Of a DNA stretch of 13,137 nucleotides, positions 6,761 through 13,137 are shown piece by piece (the stretch's first letter is position 1; every line of letters begins with the position of its first letter). Under the pieces are notes generated by a model, which did no database searches, was not told the origin of the DNA, and was given only the letters and a program-made list of their open reading frames with translations. The stretch is from assembly GCA_022567015.1 (NCBI GenBank), contig JADFHR010000069.1, positions 1 through 13,137 of the forward strand. Reading direction: 5' to 3'. Position numbers and translations under genes: made by a program. Source of the stretch: Pseudomonadota bacterium (lineage in GTDB: Bacteria; Pseudomonadota; Alphaproteobacteria; Rhodospirillales; 2-02-FULL-58-16).

Positions 6761-7356
6761 GGCCTCGGCTCCAGCCCAGCCGCTTCCGAGCACGGCAGGC
6801 TCCAATCTTTCAGCGCCCACCTGAACGGCTCGATGTCGATGCGCTTGTGGCTGCTGCCGCCGGGGCCTTGCTCACGGGGGCCGATTTCGCCATCACGGAT
6901 GCCGACCCAGTGGGTGGCGAAAAGGCGCTCCACGGCAGCACTCAGGGCCTCGTAGCTGGACGCCAGCGTATGATTCGGGCCATCGAGGCCTTCCTCGCTG
7001 GCGATGAGCACAGGGCCGGTATCAAGGCCCTTATCGACCTGGTGAATGGTGACGCCCTTGGGGGTGTCCTCGCGCCACGACCAGAAGTTCGGGTCGGCGC
7101 CCCGGTTCCAGGGCAGCAGGCTGATATGGAGGTTGATGATGCGGCCCTTGTAGTGGCGCCAATAGACGTCGTCGCGCAGGACATGGGGCCAGCCGTAGAG
7201 GACGATCCACTGGGGCCATAAATCGTCGGGCGGCACGGCGAATTCCGGGTCATCGGCCCGCCAGACGGTATGCACCCTGTCCCCCGCACGCTTGAAGGTG
7301 GGCAGCAGGGCGCCCGCGTAGGGGCTCAGGAGCAGGACGTTGGTGGGGCCGGGCAT
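6757..7356 (-). CDS. Formyltransferase-fold enzyme, probable sugar N-formyltransferase
   Basis: A 199-residue protein with the core of the N10-formyltetrahydrofolate-dependent transferase family. The catalytic triad is visible: Asn75 and His77 in INLHISLLPWNRG (74-86), and Asp112 in LDTGPVL (111-117), with the usual spacing and the LLP-x2-RG loop. It is much shorter than methionyl-tRNA formyltransferase and lacks that enzyme's C-terminal tRNA-binding domain, so a small-molecule amino group is the likely acceptor. Its place between pseG and pseI, coupled to pseI by a 4-bp ATGA overlap, suggests it formylates an amino group of the nonulosonic acid or its precursor, perhaps replacing the N-acetylation done by PseH. 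A strong AGGAGG lies about 15 bases before the ATG at 7356, longer than ideal, and no nearer in-frame start is seen. Substrate is inferred from context. Confidence 0.82.
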   Translation of the reverse strand: MPGPTNVLLLSPYAGALLPTFKRAGDRVHTVWRADDPEFAVPPDDLWPQWIVLYGWPHVLRDDVYWRHYKGRIINLHISLLPWNRGADPNFWSWREDTPKGVTIHQVDKGLDTGPVLIASEEGLDGPNHTLASSYEALSAAVERLFATHWVGIRDGEIGPREQGPGGSSHKRIDIEPFRWALKDWSLPCSEAAGLEPRP

Positions 7357-7392
7357 GGCTTGGATTGCTTTACCTCCTCTGCGCCGCCAGGA

Positions 7393-8523
7393 TCAGGTAT
7401 GTAAGGACGCATCGCCGCGCCGCGCCGGGCGCGGGGTTAGCGCCATGCCGTCGCGCCCACGCTCGCCCGGCAGGTGGTCGACGACACGCGCCACGCCGCG
7501 GCCGTCGCACAGGTCCGCCGCCGCCAGACCCATCCGCCGGCGCTCGTCCGCCGACCGGCAGAGACCCTCCACCGCGGCGGCCACGTGCGTGGCCGTGATG
7601 CCCGCCGGCGCCTCGAGGATTCGCGCCGCTCCCGCCCCGGCCAGGGCCTTCGCCCCGGCGCGCTGATTCTCCGCCACCACCAGGACCACGGCCGGCAGCC
7701 CCAGGCAACAGCGCTCCCACGACGCCGTGCCGGCGGCGCCCACGGCGATGTCCGCCGCCGCCATCAACGCCGCCATGTTCCCGGCGCCGACCGTCACGCT
7801 CACCGGCATCTTCCCCGACAGGGCCCTGGCCCGGGCGCGCACGGCGGCCAGGTGCGGCGCACCGGCGCCCATCACCACCTCCACCTCCGCCGCCACGCCG
7901 GCGCGGGCAAGGCCTTCCAGGACCGTGGCGGTGACGTTGTCGGGATCGGTGGCGCCGAGGGACACCAGGATCCGGCGCACCGGTCCGTCGGCGCGGCGCC
8001 GTTTCAAGGCGGCCCCGCGCGCCGCCCGGAACTGGGGCCTGAGCAGGGCATAGCGGGGCCCCAGCAACAGGCGGCAGCCGCCGGGCACGAGCGCCCCATA
8101 GTCTTCGGCCCGTCTGCCGGGTGTCTGGTCAAGCAAGGCGTCGCAGTCATGGGCGCGGTCGGCCAGATCGTCGATGACCATCACCCGCCGGGCCCAGGGC
8201 CGGCAGGCGCCCTCGAAGGCGGCGCCGCGCCCGTAGTGATCGACCACGAGGAGGCCGCAGCCCCCAGGCCAGCGCCCGGCAAGGGTGCCTGCCTCCGCGT
8301 CCGCGGCGCAATCCAGTTCCAGGCGCTCGTGGCCGCACCGCTCGAGCCCCGGCACGACAGCGGACGCGGCCGCCCCGCTGGCCAGGGCGCAGCGCCAGCC
8401 GGACGCCGCCAGGGCGTCGGCGAGGGCCAGGCAACGCACGGCGTGCCCGGCCCCGGTCAAGGGCGAGGCGTCGAACCGGAACACGGCCAGTGGGCTGTTG
8501 GTGCTGTTCAAGGACGCCGCCAT
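7393..8523 (-). CDS. pseG: PseG-like UDP-2,4-diacetamido-2,4,6-trideoxy-altropyranose hydrolase
   Basis: This GT-B-fold hydrolase removes UDP from the 2,4-diamino-trideoxyhexose before condensation by PseI. The N-terminal signature FRFDASPLTGAGHAVRCLALADAL (15-38) contains the GxGHxxR motif with His27 as the expected catalytic histidine. VVDHYG (93-98) and VIDDLADR (116-123) follow. The C-terminal domain shows ILVSLGATDPDN (185-196) and a UDP-binding GAAGTASWERCCLGLPAVVL (262-281) followed by VAENQ. The ATG at 8523 is chosen because AGAGGAG precedes it by six bases; further upstream the frame is open but its Arg/Pro-rich product overlaps the flaF gene. At 376 residues it is longer than typical PseG, mainly from a basic tail after about residue 350. 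No acetyltransferase (PseH) domain is fused. It opens the sugar cluster, 127 bp after flaF, and is followed by the formyltransferase gene after 36 bp. Confidence 0.85.
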   Translation of the reverse strand: MAASLNSTNSPLAVFRFDASPLTGAGHAVRCLALADALAASGWRCALASGAAASAVVPGLERCGHERLELDCAADAEAGTLAGRWPGGCGLLVVDHYGRGAAFEGACRPWARRVMVIDDLADRAHDCDALLDQTPGRRAEDYGALVPGGCRLLLGPRYALLRPQFRAARGAALKRRRADGPVRRILVSLGATDPDNVTATVLEGLARAGVAAEVEVVMGAGAPHLAAVRARARALSGKMPVSVTVGAGNMAALMAAADIAVGAAGTASWERCCLGLPAVVLVVAENQRAGAKALAGAGAARILEAPAGITATHVAAAVEGLCRSADERRRMGLAAADLCDGRGVARVVDHLPGERGRDGMALTPRPARRGDASLHT

Positions 8524-8650
8524 TGGGGGCTCCTCTGCCGCGCGCCGGGGGCGGTGGGCCGGTGAGACCCATGGTCCCCGGTCATCCGCCAAAGGGTGCC
8601 ACGTGTAACCGCGCAATGGAAGCGCCGGGCGGCGGCGGCGGGCCTGGATG

Positions 8651-9148
8651 CTAGATGCTCTTGTCCACGGAAATGGGCAGTTGCGCGGACGCCTGCTCCG
8701 CGCCCTCGTCTCCGGCGTATTCCAGGGTATGCGTGTTCTCAACCTCTACCACCGCCTTTTTCAAGCCGTCCAACAGACCGCCCGCAATATCCCTGTTGAT
8801 GTTGACGAGAACCTCGATTTTTTCCGCCGTCGGCTCGGCGAGGGCGCCCACCGTGTGCTGATCGATGTACTTGCACAGCGTCAGCATGTTCATCCGCACG
8901 TCTTCGGGGACGTTGCTATCGCCCGTGGTCAGTTCGACCTGGAAGATGGTCCACAGGCGCCAGTTAAGGCGCAGGGTTTCCCGCATTTTCTCCTTGGGGT
9001 TTTCGGCGGCGGTGGCCTCGGCCATGCGCCGGGCCGCTTCGATCAGCGCCCAGGCTTCCGTGTATTGCGGCAATCCGGCCTGGGGAATGGTGGCGTAACC
9101 CCCCTGCGCAGCGTTGCCATACGTGGTCGCCTGATATTCCTGGGACAT
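8651..9148 (-). CDS. flaF: FlaF family flagellin regulator (long paralog)
   Basis: This 165-residue protein is a second FlaF-family member. The conserved core runs from about residue 29: YTEAWALIEAARRM (29-42), RLNWRLW (60-66), VPEDVRMNMLTLCKYI (80-95) and NIN-x2-I-x2-GLL-x-G (116-128). It differs from the usual short form in a Gly/Ala/Gln-rich N-terminus of about 28 residues and an acidic, probably disordered C-terminal tail of about 35 residues (HTLEYAGDEGAEQAS). Like other FlaF proteins it would regulate flagellin synthesis or serve as a flagellin assembly factor in the cytoplasm; whether it serves a different flagellin from the other paralog is unknown. AGGAG lies five bases before the ATG at 9148, which fixes the start. 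The gene sits between the FlmG-like gene and pseG and is preceded by the bipartite element at 9290-9341. Confidence 0.85.
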   Translation of the reverse strand: MSQEYQATTYGNAAQGGYATIPQAGLPQYTEAWALIEAARRMAEATAAENPKEKMRETLRLNWRLWTIFQVELTTGDSNVPEDVRMNMLTLCKYIDQHTVGALAEPTAEKIEVLVNINRDIAGGLLDGLKKAVVEVENTHTLEYAGDEGAEQASAQLPISVDKSI

Positions 9149-9289
9149 GGTTACTCCTGTTTCCCAAACCGCCCGAGAAAGCCGAACCCGTGCGCGGCAA
9201 GATCCGACACAGGCGCCGATCGGCCCCTCCCGACGAAGGGACGCCGCCTGTGCCGCCACTGCGGGCCGTATACCGCAGTAATGATTATC

Positions 9290-9341
9290 AAAATGTTAGC
9301 AAAACCGAAGCGGTACAAATATTACCCGTTCGGATAGGACC
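9290..9341 (-). promoter_or_regulatory. Conserved bipartite element upstream of the long flaF
   Basis: On the minus strand GGTCCTATCC (9341-9332) is followed by exactly 31 bp and GCTAACATTTT (9300-9290), matching the element before the short flaF with one mismatch in 21 fixed positions. The spacer keeps G-x-TAAT at the same offset (GGTAAT here). The block lies in the AT-richest part of the 270-bp gap between the FlmG-like gene and flaF, about 140 bp before the ATG at 9148. Just downstream is a small palindrome, TGATAATCA (9282-9290). It is probably the promoter or regulator site driving flaF and perhaps the whole sugar cluster; the sigma factor and regulator are not identifiable by eye. Confidence 0.55.
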
Positions 9342-9418
9342 TGTTCGCTCCGACGGGAAGCCGCCGGCATGGCACCAGCGCTTCGGCCACGCGCCGCAGG
9401 TGGGCGCCAGTGGGATGA

Positions 9419-11443
9419 TCAGGGCGAGGCTTCGGAGTTCGCGCGCACACGGGTGTTGGTCTGTCCCTTCTTTCGCACCCGTTTTTTCTTTTTTTCTTTC
9501 GACTTGGCGAAATTCTTCAGCAGCATCTGCACGTACGCGCCCTCCAACGCCCTGGTGAAGGCCGCGCAATCGCACAAGGCGGACTTGGCCACCTCGCCCC
9601 GCAGCGTCCGGCGGATCTTCGCCAGCCGGGGAATGTCGCCGGCGAGCGCGGCGGCGTTCTTGACGAACGCCTCGTCCGAGTGCGCCACCCATTCCTCTTT
9701 GCCGGCCGAACGCAGGATGCTGGCCGAGACGAGCGCCGAACGCCGCTTCCCGGCCAGGGTGAGCACCGGAATTCCCGCCATCAGAGACTCGCAGGTCTCG
9801 GCGGCCCCCGACACGGGGAAGGTGTCCAACATCACGTCCACCTGGACAAAATACGTCCGGGCGGCCATCTCGTCTTCGGGTGTGGCATGGAAGGAAACGC
9901 GCTCCAGCACGCCCGAATCGGCAAACAGCTCGCGGACCCGGGTCTTGCTTTCCGCACAGATGGTCTGCACGCCGCCAAGCAAAAGGCGCGATTCGGGAAC
10001 CGCGCACAGCACCTTGGCCCAAAGCCCGGCCACCGAAGGATTGAGCCTGGCCAGATCGCACACGCCGCCGAAGGTGACGAACCCGTTCTTCTTCGCCGGT
10101 GAACTTCTCGGCCGGCCGCCATCCAGGGCAATGGTTTTCGCCTCGAACGCGACCAGGCCGTATTCCAGCTCCATGCACGTCTCGCCGGCGGCATGGGCGT
10201 CGTCGGCATCGCGGGTGACCGGATCGCAGATCACGTAGTCGATCACCCCGAGCCGGGACGCATGGGGCCAGGATAACCAGCTGACCTGCACCGGGGCCGG
10301 CTTGCGCGCCAGAACGGCGAGACGCTGATCGTTATCGTAGCCGCACAGATCGATAACGATGTCCAGGTCGTCGCCGGCCATGATGCGCGCCGCCGTGTCG
10401 TCGTCGACGTCCTGGAAGTGCTGCCATTGGCTGGCGTAGCCCTTGAGCCCGGTGGTGTAGAGGTCCTCGAAAACGGTCAAATGATAGCAGTAGACCTCGA
10501 ACCGGCCCTTGTCGTGGGACTTGAGCACGGCCTCGATGAAGGGAAGGCGCGGATCGTCGCAAAAAGCGTCCGAAAGGTATCCGATGCGGATCCGTCTTCC
10601 TCCGGAGAAGGCCTGCCTGCCGGAGAGATCGACCCTGTCCGCCTTGGCCAGGATCTTTTCGCCCAGCGCCTTGGCCTCTTGCGGAAAGGCGCGCCATTGC
10701 GCCTCGGGGAAGTACGCCAGTGCGGCGGTGGTCCGCGCGTGAAGATCCACGTCCCCGGGGGCCAGGGACACCGCCCGTTCATGGCAGGCGCGTCCGTCGT
10801 CGAACCGGCCCAGGTGAATCAGGGCGTGGCCGGCATTTTCGTGCGCCTCGCCGTCACTGGGATCCAAGTCGACCGCGGCCTGGAACGCAGCCAAAGCCTG
10901 CCCGTATTCGCCGCACGCCGCCAACGCGCGCCCATGTAGCAGTTGGCAGGCGCCGTTCTTTTCGTCGATCCTCAGTTCCTTCTCGCAATATTCGACCGCT
11001 TTCTTGTAGTCGCGTTTGTGGAACATCACCAAGCCGTTGATGAAGCGGGGCGAAAGCCCGGGATTCTGCAGCACCGCCATGTAGTCCCGGAACTCCCACG
11101 GAATGAGGACGGTCAAATCCTCGTTCGGCTGCAGGGCGGTGGCGAGCTTGGCGTAGTAAAGCCCCTCCGACAGCTTCCCCACCCGGGTGTAGATGACGGC
11201 CAGGGCGTCGGCGTAATCGCGGCAGTCCGGGTCCAGCTTGTGGGCGCGCTCGATCAGGGTCAGCGCCCGCCCGGCATCGTCCATCTGGTAGGCGACGAGG
11301 CCAAGCATGCAAATCGCCTCGGGATTTTCGGGCTCGGCGGCAAGAGCCTTGTTGGTTTCGTCGATCGCCTTTTCCAGATCGTCGCTGAAAAGGAAACCGG
11401 ATGCCCTTTTGAGACTCTCAGAGTATTCCGTACCGCTTTCCAT
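9419..11443 (-). CDS. flmG: FlmG-like flagellin glycosyltransferase (TPR plus GT41/SPINDLY-type domain)
   Basis: This 674-residue protein has two parts. Residues 1-240 hold TPR-type helical repeats (for example PEAICMLGLVAYQMDDAGRAL, 41-61, and the repeats around 164-197 and 198-231). Residues 284-640 resemble the O-GlcNAc transferase/SPINDLY GT41 domain: RIRIGYLSDAF (284-294), FEVYCYHL (315-322), DDLDIVIDLCGY (358-369), PVQVSWLSWPHA (384-395), FVTFGGVCDLARLNP (455-469) and VMLDTFPVSGAAETCESLMAGIPVLTL (537-563). Caulobacter FlmG has this architecture; there the TPRs bind flagellin and the GT domain adds pseudaminic acid. With Maf, flaF and nonulosonate genes as neighbours the same role is likely here. 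The start at 11443 is supported by GAGGTG six bases upstream. Oddities are the loss of OGT catalytic residues and a Lys/Arg-rich C-terminal tail (647-659). Confidence 0.78.
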   Translation of the reverse strand: MESGTEYSESLKRASGFLFSDDLEKAIDETNKALAAEPENPEAICMLGLVAYQMDDAGRALTLIERAHKLDPDCRDYADALAVIYTRVGKLSEGLYYAKLATALQPNEDLTVLIPWEFRDYMAVLQNPGLSPRFINGLVMFHKRDYKKAVEYCEKELRIDEKNGACQLLHGRALAACGEYGQALAAFQAAVDLDPSDGEAHENAGHALIHLGRFDDGRACHERAVSLAPGDVDLHARTTAALAYFPEAQWRAFPQEAKALGEKILAKADRVDLSGRQAFSGGRRIRIGYLSDAFCDDPRLPFIEAVLKSHDKGRFEVYCYHLTVFEDLYTTGLKGYASQWQHFQDVDDDTAARIMAGDDLDIVIDLCGYDNDQRLAVLARKPAPVQVSWLSWPHASRLGVIDYVICDPVTRDADDAHAAGETCMELEYGLVAFEAKTIALDGGRPRSSPAKKNGFVTFGGVCDLARLNPSVAGLWAKVLCAVPESRLLLGGVQTICAESKTRVRELFADSGVLERVSFHATPEDEMAARTYFVQVDVMLDTFPVSGAAETCESLMAGIPVLTLAGKRRSALVSASILRSAGKEEWVAHSDEAFVKNAAALAGDIPRLAKIRRTLRGEVAKSALCDCAAFTRALEGAYVQMLLKNFAKSKEKKKKRVRKKGQTNTRVRANSEASP

Positions 11444-11501
11444 GGAAGGCACCTCAATATTGGCCACACACACCTTAGAAACTCCGCTCCGCCGAACCCA
11501 G

Positions 11502-11539
11502 CCCCCGCCCACGGGGACCCCCGGCGCCCGTGGCGGGGG
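11502..11539. repeat. GC-rich hairpin between the Maf and FlmG-like genes
   Basis: CCCCCGCCCACGGG (11502-11515) pairs with CCCGTGGCGGGGG (11527-11539), with one unpaired C and an 11-base loop. It lies in the 135-bp gap after the maf stop and before flmG. There is no T-run after it on either strand, so it is not a classical terminator. It could weaken read-through from maf into flmG or protect the 3' end of the maf mRNA. No promoter hexamers are obvious between it and the flmG start. Confidence 0.4.
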
Positions 11540-11578
11540 GATATTCCGCCCGCCCGGCGCACCGGCCGCGCCGCACGG

Positions 11579-13137
11579 TCAAAGTTGGCGCAGGAAGTCA
11601 ACCACGCGTTTTTCCATCTCCTTGATGGTGCTCACGATCTCGGTCCTGACGATGTCTTCCATCACCGGAACCTTCTCGGGATCCGTGACCCTGGCGATAT
11701 AAAACCACCCGGAAATGATCAGCATGAGCACGCTTCCCCGGAGCATCATGATCTCCGCGCCAATTTTTCCGTGCTTTATCAGGGCCTTGGATAGTTTGAG
11801 AAAATATCGTCCCGGAAATTCCTCGTCCTTCAGGTCGCACAATTCAATGAGCTCGGCGCAAAGCTTCTCGACGGCGGCGCCATAATCCTCATCCGTCCAC
11901 GCGCGGTCGAAGTCGGCGCGCGTATAGCGGGGGAACTTGTTCAGGATATCGTCAATCTCTTTGGCTTTGTCGACGGTGCCGTTCAGAGAGACAGCCTTGG
12001 CGACCTTGGGAATGGCCCCTTCCATGCGCACGCCGTCGCTGCAGTTGTAGTATGTCCGACCTTGGCTGTTTCTGCGCATCGAGTCCTCGACGACGCCCCG
12101 GGCCCATTTCATCGTGTGGTCCGTGTACACCGTGCCGCCGAAGTTTCCGGGATAGGGATCGTCGAGCACGCCGTCGTACTCGAGCCCCTTGTCCTGCATG
12201 TATGTGGAGTCCTTGGCATGATGGACCTCGGGGTTCTTGGTCCCGAAATCCATTCCGAAGAAATAGATCTCGCGCGAACCCAACTCCTGGGCGAACGACA
12301 GCCCGCAGTTGGATACGGTCGGCCCGACGTCGTTGAGGCCGGTGTCGTCCCCCAAAGAGAACATTTCCCAGGTGCACAGCCCGGGGCGGAAGAAAAACAG
12401 CGTTTTCTCGAAAAGGTCCCTGGTGCCGGGGTATATGGTCGGGGTCGCCACCAGGCAAATCCTGCCGAAATCGTGGGTCTTCGCGGTCTCGCTCAGAAGA
12501 TCGTACACGGCTTCCACGTTTTCCATTTCGATCTGGAAATCCGGCGTGATGCCGTTGGCCAACAACGCCCCGAGGCCGGTACCGCATGAAATGATGAGGG
12601 CCTTGTCCTGATTTTCCCGTATCGTGTCGATGGCTTCGTCGAGGGACGGACCGGACCCGACGACGAACGCCGGCGTCCGCGTGGGCGTGTTTTCCCGCTT
12701 GAAATGATGGGATTCGTAGTCCTTGAGGTTGTGATACGAATTGCGGATCATCATGATCTCGTCTTCGACGAATCCCAGTCCCGCGAAGACCAGCCGCGCT
12801 TCCTTGGCGCTCTCCTCCTTGGCTCTCTCCATGGTCGCGTTATGGTAATGGGTGTAAATGATGGTGCCGTCGAACAAACTGGGCAACAGGGCGCGGGTCT
12901 GGCTTCGTATGTTGAAGGCCACCCTCTTGTAATTTTTATCCACTTCAAAGAAGAGGTGCATATCCTCTTCATCGAATCGCTCGAAAAGCGCCTCCCAGTC
13001 GGTGACGAACAGGGAGTGGTAGAGGAATTCCAGATTGGGCTCGATCAGGAACAACACCCGGCATTTCGTCCGCTCGACCAAGGGTTCGATGTGCGCGCCC
13101 AGGCCGACGCCGAACACGATGAGGCAGAAACACTCGG
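11579..13137 (-). CDS. Maf/DUF115 motility accessory factor, probable flagellin glycosyltransferase (5' end outside window)
   Basis: The frame enters from the right edge and is open for 518 residues to a TGA at 11579-11581. It contains the DUF115/MptE-like domain of Maf proteins: PAFVVGSGPSLDEAI (visible residues 155-169), ANGITPDFQIEMEN (193-206), GPTVSNCGLSFA (271-282) and IYFFGMDFG (290-298). Upstream, the visible N-terminal part (FGVGLGAHIEPLV) fits the Maf amino-terminal region. Maf proteins in Campylobacter, Helicobacter, Aeromonas and Magnetospirillum are needed to glycosylate flagellin with pseudaminic or legionaminic acid. Full-length Mafs usually exceed 600 residues, so roughly 100 or more N-terminal residues probably lie beyond the window; the GTG at 13117 is not a credible start because the frame continues through it into family-like sequence. 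It lies 135 bp upstream of the FlmG-like gene on the same strand. Confidence 0.85.
   Translation of the reverse strand, partial: ECFCLIVFGVGLGAHIEPLVERTKCRVLFLIEPNLEFLYHSLFVTDWEALFERFDEEDMHLFFEVDKNYKRVAFNIRSQTRALLPSLFDGTIIYTHYHNATMERAKEESAKEARLVFAGLGFVEDEIMMIRNSYHNLKDYESHHFKRENTPTRTPAFVVGSGPSLDEAIDTIRENQDKALIISCGTGLGALLANGITPDFQIEMENVEAVYDLLSETAKTHDFGRICLVATPTIYPGTRDLFEKTLFFFRPGLCTWEMFSLGDDTGLNDVGPTVSNCGLSFAQELGSREIYFFGMDFGTKNPEVHHAKDSTYMQDKGLEYDGVLDDPYPGNFGGTVYTDHTMKWARGVVEDSMRRNSQGRTYYNCSDGVRMEGAIPKVAKAVSLNGTVDKAKEIDDILNKFPRYTRADFDRAWTDEDYGAAVEKLCAELIELCDLKDEEFPGRYFLKLSKALIKHGKIGAEIMMLRGSVLMLIISGWFYIARVTDPEKVPVMEDIVRTEIVSTIKEMEKRVVDFLRQL

Noticed and set aside
522..6955. Long plus-strand open frames (for example 522-1985, 1883-2713, 2557-3879 and 5792-6955)
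   Set aside because: They lie antisense to genes with clear family motifs and encode Arg/Pro/Gly/His-rich products without recognisable domains, as expected from third-position GC bias.
8588..8601. Sigma-54-like TGGCAC near TTGGC on the minus strand upstream of pseG
   Set aside because: The GG-to-GC spacing is 9, not 10, and the -12 element is TTGGC rather than TTGC, so it does not meet the strict spacing of this promoter class.
9476..9504. T-rich run on the plus strand that looks like a terminator tract
   Set aside because: It has no adjoining stem and is the antisense of the Lys codons in the FlmG-like C-terminal tail.
13098..13117. GTG at 13117 as the start of the Maf gene
   Set aside because: The frame is open to the window edge and the residues just upstream (CLIVFGVGLG) continue a typical Maf hydrophobic strand, so the real start is outside the window.
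1..13137. Mobile elements, CRISPR arrays, tRNA or rRNA genes
   Set aside because: No transposase or integrase motifs, direct-repeat arrays, or tRNA-like cloverleaf sequences were seen on either strand.

Overview
The window is a GC-rich stretch of chromosome in which every credible gene lies on the minus strand. The two FlaF-family proteins, which are essentially alphaproteobacterial flagellin regulators, together with an FlmG-like TPR/GT41 enzyme, point to a flagellated alphaproteobacterium. A Rhodospirillales-like group is my guess; the sequence does not prove it.

In transcription order (right to left) the layout is: (1) a Maf/DUF115 flagellin glycosyltransferase, cut by the right edge (13137-11579); (2) an FlmG-like glycosyltransferase with N-terminal TPRs (11443-9419); (3) a long flaF paralog (9148-8651); (4) a compact sugar cluster: PseG-like hydrolase (8523-7393), formyltransferase-fold enzyme (7356-6757), PseI-type nonulosonate synthase (6760-5705), SpsF-type cytidylyltransferase (5669-4926), Gfo/Idh/MocA oxidoreductase (4948-3902), DegT/StrS aminotransferase (3864-2545) and a GT-B-like protein (2536-1481); (5) a second, shorter flaF paralog (1295-939); (6) an unrecognised 166-residue protein (580-80). 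Several cluster genes overlap or lie within 40 bp of each other, so this is probably one operon.

Together the genes look like a flagellin glycosylation island. PseG releases a 2,4-diamino-trideoxyhexose from UDP, PseI condenses it with phosphoenolpyruvate to a nonulosonic acid, and the SpsF-like enzyme probably activates that as the CMP sugar. FlmG-like and/or Maf proteins would then transfer it to flagellin, whose production and export the FlaF proteins assist. PseB, PseC and PseH are not in the window. A formyltransferase lies between pseG and pseI, where an acyltransferase would be expected, suggesting an N-formylated product. The oxidoreductase, aminotransferase and GT-B trio is not part of the standard pathway and may make or attach a further sugar.

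The most unusual non-coding signal is a matched promoter-region pair. Upstream of both flaF genes is an identical 10-mer, then exactly 31 bp, then an 11-mer with one mismatch, although the genes lie 8 kb apart and their proteins are very divergent. The FlmG-like protein also lacks the residues that define catalysis in UDP-GlcNAc-dependent GT41 enzymes.
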